The notes under the pieces: generated by a model
The model's input: only the letters and a program-made list of their open reading frames with translations
What the model was told of the DNA's origin: nothing
The model's database searches: none
Translations under genes and position numbers: made by a program
In this document: positions 1 through 11,730 of the stretch, piece after piece
How the letters are laid out: each line of letters starts with the position of its first letter
Position numbering within the stretch: position 1 is the stretch's first letter
Assembly (NCBI GenBank): GCA_005765155.1
Contig: VCCP01000002.1
Location: forward strand, 620,001-684,000
Direction of reading: 5' to 3'
DNA length: 64,000 nt
DNA from: Zelopaecilomyces penicillatus
Taxonomy: Eukaryota > Ascomycota > Sordariomycetes > Hypocreales > Pseudodiploosporaceae

Positions 1-1
1 G

Positions 2-964
2 GCAGCTGGCTACACTGGAATGATTGACATGGCCATGGATGATACTATCTGGGATCCCTTGCTGGAGTTGCGCAACGAGGAGGGTCTGGGAGGCATGCGC
101 ATAGCTGCGTACTGGCTTATGAAGCCCAGCGAGTCGATGGATCAGGTCCTCGCACAGGTCGATCGCGCAATCGCCATGGCTAAGGAGTTCAATAGTGAGA
201 CGACTCCCGACTGCCGCGTAGTCGGCATCAAGGTCATCTGCGACGGCATCATCGACGGCTGCACGGCCTCGTTGACGGAGCCGTACTCGACGGGAACCAA
301 CAGCGCGGATCCCATCTGGGCGGAAGAGATGCTTCACCCCGTCGTTGCCAAAGCACACGCAGCAGGATTACAAGTTGCGCTTCATGCGATTGGCGATAAA
401 ACGATCCGCATGGCCATTGACGTCCTAGAAAAGAACACCGACCGCTCGCTGCGCCCTCGCATCGAACACCTCGAACTCGCCTCCGAAAACGACGCCCAAC
501 GCCTCGGCAAGCTCGGAATCACAGCCTCCATCCAACCCGTCCACGCCGACCCAGCCATTCTGCGCGCCTGGCCCAAACTCCTCGGCGAAGAACGCTGCAA
601 ACGCGCCTTTGCCTACCGCGAGTTTGCCGAAGCCGGCGCACCCCTCGCCCTCGGCTCCGACGCCCCGACCGCGCCACACCTCCCCTTACCCAACCTCTTC
701 GTCGCGACGACCCGACGCTCATACCGGGAACCTGAACTCGAGACGGTCGTAAACCCTCATTTTGCGCTGACTGTCTGCCAGGCGGTCGCGGGTGCGACGC
801 ATGGCTCGGCGTACTCGTGCTTTGCGGATAAGTGGACGGGCACGTTGAAGCCCGGGATGAAGGCGGACTTCGTGGTGTGTCAGGTGGAGATGGTGCCGGC
901 GAAGCTGATAAATGGGGTTGTGAAGGAGACGTGGTTTGAGGGGAAACAAGTGTTTAAGGCGTAG
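2..964 (+). CDS. Amidohydrolase family 3 (YtcJ-like), 3' part only
   Basis: The reading frame is open from base 2, six codons before the first ATG at 20, so the gene starts upstream of the window and only about 320 C-terminal residues are seen. The family consists of metal-dependent hydrolases with a TIM barrel that cleave amide or related C-N bonds, and their substrates are usually unknown. Visible family marks are LHAIGD, with a metal-ligand His, then RIEHLE, then ALGSDAPT with the late catalytic Asp. The C-terminal beta-sandwich portion includes GTLKPGMKADFVV, the usual closing segment of this family. There is no intron in the visible part. The stop is TAG at 962-964. Family assignment is firm, but the substrate cannot be told. 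Confidence 0.85.
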   Translation, partial: AAGYTGMIDMAMDDTIWDPLLELRNEEGLGGMRIAAYWLMKPSESMDQVLAQVDRAIAMAKEFNSETTPDCRVVGIKVICDGIIDGCTASLTEPYSTGTNSADPIWAEEMLHPVVAKAHAAGLQVALHAIGDKTIRMAIDVLEKNTDRSLRPRIEHLELASENDAQRLGKLGITASIQPVHADPAILRAWPKLLGEERCKRAFAYREFAEAGAPLALGSDAPTAPHLPLPNLFVATTRRSYREPELETVVNPHFALTVCQAVAGATHGSAYSCFADKWTGTLKPGMKADFVVCQVEMVPAKLINGVVKETWFEGKQVFKA

Positions 965-2099
965 TATGGGGGGTTGTGTTAATTAGGAAAATAAAAAAAG
1001 GGATAAATGAATGTCATGAATCATGATGCAAGTTGTGCTGGATATGGAGACTGGTGCAACGCAATGACGGCATGGACTTTATGATGTGGTGGTGCTATAA
1101 AACAATCAATTTACACTGCTATCAAAGTAGTCTGTTAAACATTTGTATTTTGTAATTGACAATGCAATGTTTATTCATGTCGTTTGTTTCATATCACAGA
1201 GACATTATACTCAAAGATGTCGGTTGAGTTGTAGAACAGTCTAGTCATTCTCTCGGAACAGTTCCGTCGTTCTATAGGCATGGATTATATAGACTTACGT
1301 ATTCCATCATAACATCTGCCAGGTATATTTCCAGCTGGTCATGGCTCTGCAGGTACCTCGCAGTATTAATTATCGACCAACAATTATTGTGCTTCCATCA
1401 GTGCTGTTGTTGGCTTGGCCAATGTTTGATCGGTTGCGGTAATTAAAACAACGTGGCATTACAGAGCAAACCTCATTTACCATTGCTCCTGACTTCCCTC
1501 CTGAGACATGTACGTCGTAAATAGGCAAGGAACCAAGCATTCTTTCACAGCAAGCCAGCCAGTTATTCAATTGAAGGTCATAATACTACATACACCAATG
1601 GCGTTGATGGCCCCCACTGGCCACAGTCTGTTTCTGGGAGGCAGCTGAAAATACCACATGCCGTTCTGTGCCAGCAAATAGCGAATTTCGTGTACGTAAG
1701 CCTGTCTTGGAAGTTGGGACTAGAAGGTCTAGAATACTCTTATTCCGGAGCCCAAGTTCACATCATAAGAATCGCTGCCCGCTTTCGGCTGATGAAGACT
1801 CGGCCTGAATCAGACAATGTGGAAAAGCCTAATGACAAATAGCGGTCAAATCGTGCATCGCATTCGGGGTTTTTCCAGATTTAGAGTAGGAATTAATTCT
1901 GTCTCCTGCAACATAACGAGACAATCTTTTAACACAACCACGAAACTGCGTGTACACAACGATTTTTTTTGTCCAAACACACTTCGTTCCAAGTCGCTTA
2001 TACCTAACAACATAACGCAACTCCAAGGCCTTCATCATATACATCCTTGACCCCCATCGTATAAGACACAGCTTTTATTATATTACTAGTCCATCAAAT
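965..2099. other. Intergenic, amidohydrolase to sulfotransferase
   Basis: About 1.1 kb, AT-rich, holding the 3' flank of the amidohydrolase and the promoter of the sulfotransferase. The open frames here are short and lack codon bias or recognisable motifs. I see no gene or repeat. Confidence 0.5.
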
Positions 2100-3114
2100 A
2101 TGGAAGACCATGTTAGCTTCCCTACTACCAACAAACGGGTGGTCCCGATGCGAGTCATTGTGTGTGGCGTCCACCGAACCGGCAGCATGAGTAAACAAAA
2201 CACCCATCACCAACCATCCCAACTCCTCAGATCACGTCACTGACCCTGCTTGCATCATGTGCTAAAAAGGTATGCGAACTGCCCTGCAGCAACTCGGATT
2301 CCATGACTGCTACCACATGGAATCGTTGATTGCCAATCTCGAACGAGACACTGGGCTGTGGATGCGCGCTGTGGAACACAAGTATGCCGGAAAGGGAACT
2401 TTCACGAAACAAGACTGGGATAACTTGCTGGGACAGGCTCAGGCGTGTGTGGATCTACCAGCTGCGTTGTTCAGCGCTGAGCTTGCGGAGATGTATCCGG
2501 AGGCCAAGATTGTGATACTAAACCGCGATCCTGAGAAATGGTACGACAGCGTGCTCAACACCATCTACAAAGTCTCGCCGGATGGATCAATCGGGGCCAA
2601 GATCCAATCCCTCTTCTGCACCCTGTTCGACCCTCTGCTGAGAGAATGGATCCGTCTCATCAGAACGATTTGGAAACTTGCCCTGCCCTTTGACCACGGC
2701 AAGGAAAAGGAAAAAGCGCTGGCCTGGTACACCTCCCACTACGACGACTTCCGCAGCCGCATCCCCCAAGCAGACAAGAAGAGATGTCTTGAATTCCGCA
2801 TCCAGGACGGCTGGGGCCCGCTCTGCGCCCACCTCGGTGTGCCGATCCCGATGATGCGGCGGGATGATGATGATGATGATGATGATGACAACTCCTCCTC
2901 CTCCTCCTCCAAGTTGCTGGTCGAGGCACCGTTCCCCTGGGTAAACGACCGCAAGTTCTTCATGGAAAACGACCGCAGCGTGTGGACGCGATCGATGGCG
3001 AGGGCGGCGGATAATGTGCTGCGTATGATTGGCGTGGCGGCGGTGACTGGATCGGTGGGTTACATGGGGCTTCGGATTTGGAAGCCCTTGGCTGCACGGG
3101 TTTCACAGGCTTAG
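2100..3114 (+). CDS. Sulfotransferase-family (Sulfotransfer_4) P-loop protein
   Basis: Two exons, 2100-2190 and 2270-3114, give 311 residues. The intron splits the nucleotide-binding region, and joining the exons restores the family signature VCGVHRTGSMSMRTAL followed by LGFHDCYHM. That phosphosulfate-binding loop plus the later KIVILNRDPEKWYDS segment are typical of fungal Sulfotransfer_4 proteins. These belong to the PAPS-sulfotransferase fold, but many have no known substrate. Residues about 230-246 form an inserted poly-Asp then Asn/poly-Ser tract, encoded by a GAT/TCC trinucleotide repeat near 2866-2910. A hydrophobic stretch close to the C-terminus (VLRMIGVAAVTGSVGYMGL) suggests a membrane anchor. 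It is upstream of the P450 and might tailor the same product, but that is inference. Confidence 0.8.
2866..2911 (+). repeat. Coding trinucleotide repeat (GAT)n then (TCC)n
   Basis: Consecutive GAT codons followed by AAC and a run of TCC codons lie inside the sulfotransferase-like gene. They encode acidic and serine homopolymers just before the C-terminal third. The tract is probably length-variable between strains. Confidence 0.8.
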
Positions 3115-3870
3115 TTGTAGAGAAAGAGAGAGAAAAAAAGACCCCTGGTAAGCCATACAGATAGATTCATGCAGAATGCAGTCAGCTGGTATAAAAGTGA
3201 GCACACACGGCTGAAGGATCGTATGTCTCGCTCGCCTGGCATAAAACTCTTGATGTACTAAATACATGGAAGCGTCTGCTGATGGCTTGCCAGCACATGA
3301 ATCACCAAAATTCATCACAACTTTGGCTGCTAATGCTCCGTTGATGTTCCCCCATACATCTACATAGCCAATTAGAAAACTACTTCTTATGTATGTACAA
3401 ACACACAGCTATAGACATGTTTGAATACCATAACATCTGCCGGGGTCCATCCCGTGCCATTATGTCGTTGTGTTGTAGTCTTTCTCCCTACCCTGTCATT
3501 AAATCCATCCAGGACCCTCATGTTCATTACGTGCGAGTCACGAATCAGTAGCGATCGGCAAGAAACGGCCATAAACCAGGTTCAGCCCACATGGCAATTG
3601 CGGCTGATATTCCCCAGAAAAACATGATTGCTCCCAAACCATTTCCTGCATGGAAAATGCAGCTTTTCTATTCTAAACATCTTCATAATCCTAGCAGTTC
3701 CCCCCCCCCCCCCCCCCCCCTCATGGAAAAAACTCTGTGTGTTCTGGAAATTTTCGCAAATTACACCCAAATCAAAACAAAATCAATTCCCCCTAGCTAG
3801 CTCTCGTCTCCACACTAGCTTTTGACAGTCGGTCCCGCTTAGCTTTAGCCACAAGCGCCCGTTCCAAACG
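3115..3870. other. Intergenic / P450 promoter with poly(C) tract
   Basis: Holds the sulfotransferase 3' flank and the P450 promoter. The only striking element is an uninterrupted run of 21 C at 3700-3720, ending 150 bases before the P450 ATG. No other gene is supported. Confidence 0.6.
3700..3720 (+). repeat. Homopolymer C21
   Basis: Twenty-one consecutive C residues on the sense strand upstream of the P450. Similar sense-strand C runs lie upstream of the PKS, the chitinase and the rhodopsin-like gene. Confidence 0.9.
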
Positions 3871-5703
3871 ATGGGGCTACTCGAGATGCTTTGTTCTAGA
3901 AGCTTGCCGCTTCTCTGCGCCGGCGCCGGCGTCGTCGTTGTTGGCATTTTCGTCGTGGCGAGAATCGTGGCTTTCTTCAAGTTGAGGCATATCAAGGGTC
4001 CTCTGCTGGCGAGCTTCACAGATTGGCCACATAGCTTTGCGATGATGGGCGATAGCTGCCATGATTGGTATACTGAGATCAGCGAGAAATATGGTAAATT
4101 CATGCGATAACGTCTCCCCTGTCTGTGTGTATTAGACATATAGAGGCGCTAGCAGGAATGATTTTCGCAGTGGAAAGAAGACAATTGTTAAACGGCTAAC
4201 GAAGACTGATGGCAGGACACATCGCCCGTATCGCGCCGAATGCTGTGATTACGTCTGCTCCAGAAGTCTGGCTCCATGCGAATAACAAACCAGGCTGGAA
4301 ACGGTCTGATTGGTATTACGGGGCCTGTAGGTTTGAGCATCAAAGGAACAACATCTTTAGTGAAACCAATGAACAAGTCCATGACCGCAAAAGAAAGCAA
4401 ATGGCACCGGGTGTACGCTAATACCTCAGCCATTCATTCGGTTTTTATACTATTGGAGAAGGTGTTTTAACTAACAAGCATCTCGCTATTTGTAGTATTC
4501 CGGGAGAGATAATTATGAGCTTGAAGAATCCATCAACGTCCGCGTCCAAGAGCTCCTCAACCTCATTCGCTCAAAATACATATCCTCCGACGACAAAATC
4601 GTACCCGTCGATCTCGGAAAGAAGATCCAGTTCTTCACCATGGACGTCATCAGCACCGTCGGATTCGGCAAATCCTTTGGCATGTTACCCAGCGATGACG
4701 ACGTGGATAATTATCTAGAATCAACCGAGGAGGGCCTCCTCATGGCCAGAGTCTCTCTCGGCTTAGGGTTAGCATGGCTCGCACATGCTCCTATTATCGG
4801 CAGATTCATCGCCCCGTCGACGACGGACAACAACGGGTTTGGGAGGATGATGGCCAAATGTTACCAGCTGGTGGATGAGCGGGCGGCGAATCCTACGGAT
4901 AAGCGTTCGGATATGTTGGCTTCGTTTATGCGTCATGGGTTGCATGGTGCGGAACTTCGAACGGAGGCTCTTGAGCAAGTTCTCGCGGGTTCGGATACCA
5001 CCGCTGGTGCTATTCGTAGCATACTCCTCCTCATCATGACCAACGCTCGTGTCTATACCAAGCTACAAACCGAAATTGACAAGGCTGTACAAGACGGCCT
5101 AGCACCCGCCGCTGGCGAGGGGATCATTGCAATCGCTCAAACCAAGCAACTTCCCTACCTCCAGGCGGTCATCCGCGAGGCTCTGCGCATTCAACCTCCC
5201 ATCGCAAACGTATTCGCACGCGACGTTCCCCCCGGTGGCGACACCTTGACAGTAAACGGCGAGAGCATCTTCCTACCCGGTGGTACCAGTGTCGGCTACT
5301 CTTCCTTTTCTATGCAGCGCAACGAGTACATCTACGGTAGTGACGCAAAGGCGTTCCGACCAGAGCGATGGTTCGAGCCAGACACTGCAAAATTGGCGGC
5401 CATGACTCGCACCAGCGACCTTACGTTTGGTCATGGGAAATGGCAGTGTTTAGGCAAGCACGTCGCGCAAATCGAGATTGGCAAATCTGTGTTTGAGGTA
5501 TGACTTTTCCTTTTGTAACCATTTGTAATCCCCCAATTCACATGCTAGCAACCTGTTGACGTATGGTGTTATCTCGATTCCAGCTATTACGCAACTTTGA
5601 CATGGCGATGATTAACCCTACACGCCCATGGACAGTCTCCAACTGCTTGGGGCTCCTGCACATCAATGACATGTGGGTTCAAGTGATGGATCGGAAACCC
5701 TGA
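3871..5703 (+). CDS. Cytochrome P450 monooxygenase (pisatin demethylase-like group)
   Basis: Four exons (3871-4093, 4216-4412, 4496-5497, 5584-5703) give 513 residues, a normal full-length fungal microsomal P450. The N-terminus has a hydrophobic anchor (about residues 13-30). The I-helix oxygen-activation motif AGSDTT is near residues 304-309, the K-helix ExxR is EALR at about 368-371, followed by a PERW block near 430. The haem-thiolate loop FGHGKWQCLGK puts the Cys ligand near 458. GKW in place of the more common GRR/GRW is seen in this fungal group and is not a defect. It probably oxidises a small molecule at the ER. Its neighbours, a methyltransferase and an HR-PKS, suggest a tailoring role in secondary metabolism. 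The substrate is unknown. Confidence 0.9.
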
Positions 5704-6195
5704 TGGGTGTAAACAGCGTGTTTGTTTTGAATTATGATTCTTCATTTTTTTTTTTCCTTTTTACTACTGTCGATGCCGTTTAACAAAAAGTGTTTCGTAT
5801 ATATTTCGTGCAAATCGTTCCAGACTCCTCGTTTTCGTATCATTATCCAAAGCCCAAGGCACCACCATTCATGCTCGCGTGTGCGACCTGTGCTTTCTCA
5901 GACACCTTGATAAATCCCATCATGCCCGACGCCGATAGTATAACCAAGCCTGGCATAAAAGCCATTTTATACCCGAACGCTCATCCTTCTTCCCTGGCAA
6001 CGTTACACAGACCTTGCGCCTAGTAAATGCAACAAAGATAGTCGTAACTTTCATCATACACACATGCATGTATAGCCAGTTACATATGGTGGAAAGCTGG
6101 TTTCCGGTACAGCCTCTACAGTTGTCGTAACTGAAGATACTACAGCAAATATATATCGGTTGTAATTGATTGCCGTCTATATCAGAGGCAAGCAC
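5704..6195. other. Convergent intergenic, P450 / methyltransferase
   Basis: About 0.5 kb between the two 3' ends, AT-rich with a T run at about 5746-5755. It is presumably 3' UTRs and polyadenylation sites. No gene seen. Confidence 0.5.
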
Positions 6196-7206
6196 TCAAG
6201 GGGGCGCCATGGGCTTTTGGGCGTACACATTAACCCTATGTTTATACGTCAGCTGCTTATCATTTGCAAGACAAGATCAAGTCCACGACCGTAGTTGCAG
6301 CGCAAATAGGACATGAGAAATAAAGTAGATGGCCACTTACACCATATAGTAGGGCCGTATTTTGGAACTTCGGAGGGCCTTGCGCATTTCTGCCACAAAT
6401 ACCAAGACCTCCGCATACTCCCATCCCATAATCTCCCTTAGCATGAATATTGCAAACCCCTCTAGACTCTCTTCCATAAAGGCAAGGTTGTATATACCAA
6501 TACGCTTCATCCTCGGGTCGCTGCTCCATCCACCACAGGGAAGTTGATATGTCTTCTCGACAATGTTGATAAATCCAGCCTCTTGCATCAGTCTAGGCAT
6601 AGTGCCGTTCAGACCAATGCGGCCCGTCTTGCCCATGCGGTCCATTGACTCATAAAACACCGACGCCCATCGCTTGAAGATGTGATCTGGGTCGTCTCTG
6701 ATCTCAGGTATATCACTGTGTAGGTTGAGGGTGAACTCAAAGTCTTCGATCCATCCGCCAGGTGTTAATGCGGTATGTGCTTGTTGATATAGCCTCCCCC
6801 AATCATCAATACTCCCATAAAGAGCACGGATGTGAATCAAGTCAAAGGTTTCCGGTGAGAACGTCCACTCAAGCTGTGCATCCTCGATATGAAACATGCA
6901 GTTTTGGGGTACCCAGGTAGGTTGGATCGGACTAATGTCCGTTCCAACAATCTCTGCAGCAGGGTAGGTGTCGGCCATGTCAATGGCCCATATGCCCGTC
7001 CCAGTGCCGACATCGAGCACTTTGGATGGACTGCCGACGATGGGTGCCTCAAACAGCCGATCGCCCTTGAGCATGGTTATAAAGTGGTGAGATATGTCCA
7101 AGCCATTGTTCTGTCTGTCATCATTGGGGCCCCAGTACTCAGTCGTTTTAGAATTTTGAAAGGTACGCCCGTGGATGTTGCGATAGTCAAAGATGCTCTC
7201 TGACAA
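6196..7206 (-). CDS. SAM-dependent methyltransferase (LaeA-like / class I)
   Basis: Two exons on the minus strand, 7206-6341 and 6235-6196, give 301 residues. The SAM-binding motif I is VLDVGTGTGIWAIDMA at about residues 63-78, followed by an acidic motif II (VGTDISPIQP). FDLIHIRALYGSIDDW and LTPGGWIEDFEF are the post-I and motif III regions seen in fungal LaeA-like and cluster-borne methyltransferases. The small last exon restores the usual C-terminal ending (..VYAQKP..). I chose the donor GTAAGT at 6340 and the acceptor before 6235 because only that pair keeps the family tail. A GTGTAA donor at 6342 with another acceptor is possible. It could methylate the cluster product or act as a regulator; the sequence does not decide. 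Confidence 0.87.
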
Positions 7207-10200
7207 TGATACGGTGGATGACGCGACACTGCGTTGGAGAAGATGAAACCGTATCAGATACAGTGAATAGTCACATCACAAGTCACTATAAGTTGTTTTT
7301 TTTTTAAAAAAAAAAAAGAAAAAAGACCTACCTTCCCTCATCCCCGAAAGCCGAATCGGCATCATCGTCATCATCGTCCTTTTTTGAAAGGGCACAGTCA
7401 GCAACATTATACGGGCTGAAGCTTCACCTCATCACATGCTTTACGTCCACCTGAGGGGTCCGCGTACAAACGGTATCTGAGTATTCACAGGGTGTTGTTC
7501 ACTTGTCTCTGCCAATTGGTCTGTATTGTTGTCAGGGAGTTGTAGGGATTTGGGTGAAGTCCCGGCCTTGGGGCTCCGCTGATTATGGTGGCTCTTGGGA
7601 CTGGACATGGTTGGGTTACCAATCCGGCCCCTAGCTCCAGCCAGCGATAGCAGGGCAATTGGCGTATACCAGGCCGATCAACGGCGAAAAACTGGACTAG
7701 GCAAAGGAATGCAGGCGGCGTCTTTGCTGGCTGCTGCTTGTCGTCGATGCATCAGACCAGGCAGCAACTGGTTACTCGCGGGGACATTTGATCTCAGGGG
7801 GGGCCTACCATCGGCTCTATTGCCTGTCGCCAAACCAAATCTCCACTCTTTCAGTTCTTCGGAAGTCGGCCGATCTAATTCTCCGCCACGGAATCAAACA
7901 CCCCACCAAAACATACCAGTGGGGTCATGATGATCAACATTCTACCAATTTAATTCATGCAAATCTCCCGCTTTTAGCTACGGCCTTGTTTTGCTCACGG
8001 TACCCCGTTTAAGGCACCGATCAGCAACCTTAATAAGGACGTCCGGCTTGGTTCTGCAACGTCTCTCTGCTCCTTTGCTGCGACAATCCGGACTGGGCCG
8101 GAGCGACAAGTAACATGGCTGTTCCCACTCCGCATCCGCCTCTCCTACCCTGAAGCTCTCATGATCATGTAAACCGCGTTGATTGACCTCAAGCTTTTGT
8201 CTGCCATCCGGCCGACAATCCATTCCACTTCGTATCATGCCGGTCCAGATACGATCTAGTACTGCCCAACAAGGAATGGTGTTCTGCAACTTCAGTTGAG
8301 CCTCCCCCACTCAACCACAGCAGGGGTTCAGCGAAGGCACCCACCCCACGATTCTTCATTGTTCCATGCCATCAGTCCCTGTCTAGAACAGACTCTTATC
8401 AGCGCAAAGTCGTGGACCCCGACCACCACCCCAGTGTGGCTTTCAAAGGCACTGTCGCTTATCTCTCAAACAGCCCTTCTCCACGTCTTGGCTGTGCCAC
8501 CCGGTAGTTACGGCACAGATGCCTCCCTGCACGTCAGCGTAACATTCTCATTCTCACTCCAGGCATAAGATTCTCAAAGTCATGCGTCGAAGAAGAAAAA
8601 TGGCGACTTGGAGTTTGCTCATCATGATAAGGGTGGAGAACTTGTCTTGTTACATTTTCTGACACATAATACGTACTCTGCTACTCATTCCGAAAGGTAC
8701 CTTTAACCTTGTTGTTTCTTGTGGAAATACTTGGCCCATCTTCGTCCGAACTTTCTGGCCATCATCCCTGCTATAGTTGGCCTATCCGTAATATTGGTGC
8801 CTACAAACAAAAAGCGTTCCTGTCGATCGCAGTTCATGACAATTAGTCGACCACTAACTACATTGGTTCGAGTCCGGACAATGCAACGTTCAACTGTCTT
8901 CTTAGTAGGTGCTTCTAATCGGCCCTGCAAAGGGCAGCAGCGGGTAGCATCTAGTGGCATTTTCGTAGGGGAATGCCTAGCAAGGCTGCATAACCAGCAA
9001 CATCCTTGGATAGCACTCTGAAACAGGACGTTTTGGCGACAAAGGGGACCCTAGGTTTGCCCATTGAGCATCAAGATGATTCCACAACGCCACGTGAATC
9101 TTAGATCAATGCAAAGCTTAGGCTACTACCAGACTAACCGCTTTCATCATAATGTCTCATGCCATGTGTGGAAAAAGGCGGTCGATCTAAAAGTCTGGGG
9201 AACATCACACACAGACAGAACCCTGAGAAATCTTTCCCCTCAGCCGCCTCGTTGCTGTCGGCCTACAGCGCCAGCCTTGCGTGGAATCATTGGCGCATTA
9301 CATTTGGAAGCACGGAGTTGCCAGGCAGCATGATTTGTCTCATCGTCACAAGATATCAAAGCAGTCTGCGAAGCAGCTTACAATTCAACGTGTGGGTAGC
9401 CGAGTTTGCACCTCTATTGGTAGAGCCCTCAGGGCGAGTACGGCTATGACATCTGATTTCCCCGCCATGTCAGACGATTATTACCCAACATCCTGTTCTG
9501 GAAAGTCTCCCACCCAAACCGTACGACCAGGATCGCGATGCTGGGTGATATCTATCTTCGGACGGTGGCGCTACGCCACACGATTGCAACTGTTACCATT
9601 CAAAACAGCGGTCACTTTGCCCGGCTGCGAATGAACGCGTCTCCCGGCCGCCTTGCCTTACCTAATTGGGAAGGCCGTCGGCCTCGCCAGGAACGCGACA
9701 TGAGATGGGAATTGTGTGCTGTGTGTGCTGTGCCGGAATCCTGCATCGTTCGACCCATCGAGGGGTCCCGTCATTGCAGATTCTCAGCAACTTGACCCCC
9801 ACAACTCCACAAAGATCTCCTGCTGCAGGATTTAGGCGCTCGGATTTGGGCGAAACAATCCCCTTCTTCATCCATTCTAAACAGGTCTTGCAGACGTTCC
9901 TGCATCTGACCAGGCTTGCTATGCCTCTGGGGAAACCTGCCAGGGCTATCCAATGGAAATGATGCATCCGACTAACCGACCGACCATCCAAGCAACCAAC
10001 TAACCAACCAACCCGTAGCATTTTGGTGCCTTTACTCACCATGTGGTCCTCGGCACCAATGGCAGAACGTATTTCGCCGACGAGATGCTTCCATCCCCAC
10101 CATGTGGACTTTTGAGTAAGTTGTTCACTGACAGTATCCACTCCCAAGAGGCTATGGTAGCATCGAATTGAGTGCTGCCGGCTCAGATGTAGAGATTCAA

Positions 10201-10425
10201 AAAATGTGTATAAAGACACCAGTATCTCTCCTTGTTGATGATGTTTTTTTTTTATTCACCAACAACCGCATTCCTTACAATCCAATTCAAGAGACACTCT
10301 GGAAGAACTCTCTCCTACTTTCCTTCAAATCTACTTCTTGTCCAAAACTTCATCACATCCTTTTTTTTCCCCAAAACACAACCAAGCTTTTTATATCAAC
10401 CAACCAACCAACCAAAAAAGTCAAA
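7207..10425. other. Long intergenic region, methyltransferase to lysozyme-like gene
   Basis: About 3.2 kb. It begins with an abrupt T-run/A-run at about 7292-7320. Several open frames occur (the largest, about 185 residues, is on the minus strand at 9662-10219), but none has a recognisable domain, signal sequence or splice pattern. The right end is the promoter and 5' leader of the secreted lysozyme-like gene. No transposon ends were seen. Confidence 0.45.
10209..10215 (+). promoter_or_regulatory. Putative TATA box of the lysozyme-like gene
   Basis: TATAAAG lies 217 bases before the ATG at 10426. It is followed by a pyrimidine-rich leader and CCAACCAACCAACCAA just before the start codon, typical of strongly expressed fungal secreted-protein genes. 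The assignment rests on sequence match only. Confidence 0.45.
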
Positions 10426-11139
10426 ATGTTCGGCCAACTCACCCTTGCTACTGTCTCGCTCGCAGCCGTCGCTGCTGCCCTCCCGGCCATGCCTGCTCCT
10501 CACATTGCTCGAGGCGTTGCTGATCAATATCGCTTCTACACTGGAGATGGCTCTACCAATGCCGGCTGGCCCTCGCAGAGCCAGTGGGGTTCTTATGACG
10601 AGATCTGGAACGCCAATGTGCCTCTCATGCAGCGATCGTGTGGATGGAACGGCTGGGGCCAGGACAACTCTCCTGAGGAGATTGCCAACATCAACCGCGC
10701 TATCCAGGAGCTTTCTGGCAACACTGGCGTTGACAACCGTTTCATTCTTGCCATTGTCATGCAGGAGAGCAAGGGCTGTGTCCGCGCCCCAACCACCAAC
10801 AATGGCGTTGTCAACCCTGGCCTGATGCAGTCTCACAACGGCTCCGGAAGCTGTGCTGGTGTCAGCCCATGCCCAGCTTCTTCCATCACCCAGATGATCC
10901 GCGACGGCACCGCTGGCACCCCTCACGGCGACGGTCTTCAACAGGTTCTCGGCAGAGCCAGAGGCGCAATCAACGACTCTGGCAGCCGCTCATTCTACGC
11001 CGCAGCCCGTCTCTACAACAGCGGCTCCGTTGACTACAACAACCTCAACAACGGCCTCGGCAGCACAGGATGCTATGCCTCCGACGTTGCCAACCGCTTG
11101 ACTGGCTGGACTCTTGCCGGCAGCAGCTGCTTTGCTTAA
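10426..11139 (+). CDS. Secreted lysozyme-fold / SLT-like muramidase candidate
   Basis: Single exon, 237 residues. The start at 10426 is chosen because it begins a clean signal peptide (hydrophobic core TLATVSLAAVAAALPA). The frame is open upstream to 10168, but that part is the leader and carries no protein-like signal. After the signal peptide the sequence has a goose-lysozyme/lytic transglycosylase look: FILAIVMQESKGCVR holds the presumed catalytic Glu, NPGLMQSH the substrate-cleft motif, and YAAARLYNSGSVDYN the conserved aromatic-rich helix. Cys residues are present for an extracellular fold. It likely cleaves peptidoglycan or a chitin-like glycan outside the cell. It lies between the methyltransferase and the PKS, which would be an odd member for a polyketide cluster. 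Confidence 0.72.
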   Translation: MFGQLTLATVSLAAVAAALPAMPAPHIARGVADQYRFYTGDGSTNAGWPSQSQWGSYDEIWNANVPLMQRSCGWNGWGQDNSPEEIANINRAIQELSGNTGVDNRFILAIVMQESKGCVRAPTTNNGVVNPGLMQSHNGSGSCAGVSPCPASSITQMIRDGTAGTPHGDGLQQVLGRARGAINDSGSRSFYAAARLYNSGSVDYNNLNNGLGSTGCYASDVANRLTGWTLAGSSCFA

Positions 11140-11730
11140 ATGGCTGGGTAGTAGATGAAAGAAAAAAGGAATTTGCACACAATCGCCTCCAAATTCTGTA
11201 CATACAACTTTCTTTTTTGTGTTTCTCTGGAAGACTTTGGACGGAGAACACACTTACATTTTACTCTTCTTTTTGACATATATGTCTCTTTGATGCTGGA
11301 TATATGTATATACTTTGAGCAGCAGGAAACTGCCCTTGACGGGTTGTCTCATTTCAACATCTCTGACCTTCTTTACATATTTTCGACTTCAGGACCTTGA
11401 TCTTCGTGTCCTAGTACTTAGCTCTCTTTTCATTTTTATCTACATACAATTTACACTCTCATGCATGGGACTTCACACACACACACTCTCTCTCTCTCTC
11501 TCTCTCTCTGTTCGTGAATCACTGATGTAAACGTGCTTTTTTAATCTTCTCAACATGTTTCCACGTGTCTCATTCTATTATTTTTACATAAAAATACCCA
11601 TCCAAACAAATGATACAAAATATGAATATACAAAAGAATAACACCAGCCCCCCCTGTGGTATCATCCAACCCTATATGTGCAAATCAATGTTTACATGAC
11701 CACCAGAACATAAAAATTTTGCCTGGTGGT
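11140..11730. other. Convergent intergenic with CA/CT microsatellite
   Basis: About 0.6 kb between the 3' ends of the lysozyme-like gene and the PKS. It contains a (CA)n tract at about 11474-11485 running into a (CT)n tract to about 11509. It is T-rich, as expected of 3' UTRs. No gene seen. Confidence 0.6.

Noticed and set aside
5452..5462. Possible defect in the P450 haem motif (FGHGKWQCLGK)
   Set aside because: The Cys and both Gly are present, and a G-K/R-W-x-C-L-G-K form is normal in this fungal P450 group.
8860..8885. tRNA B-box-like GGTTCGAGTCC
   Set aside because: No matching T-stem, A-box or acceptor stem around it on either strand.
9662..10219. 185-residue minus-strand open frame
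   Set aside because: No recognisable domain or family motif. It overlaps the promoter and leader of the lysozyme-like gene on the other strand.
10168..10425. In-frame extension upstream of the lysozyme-like gene
   Set aside because: The frame is open, but the ATG at 10426 starts a clear signal peptide, and a TATA-like box and pyrimidine-rich leader lie inside the extension.
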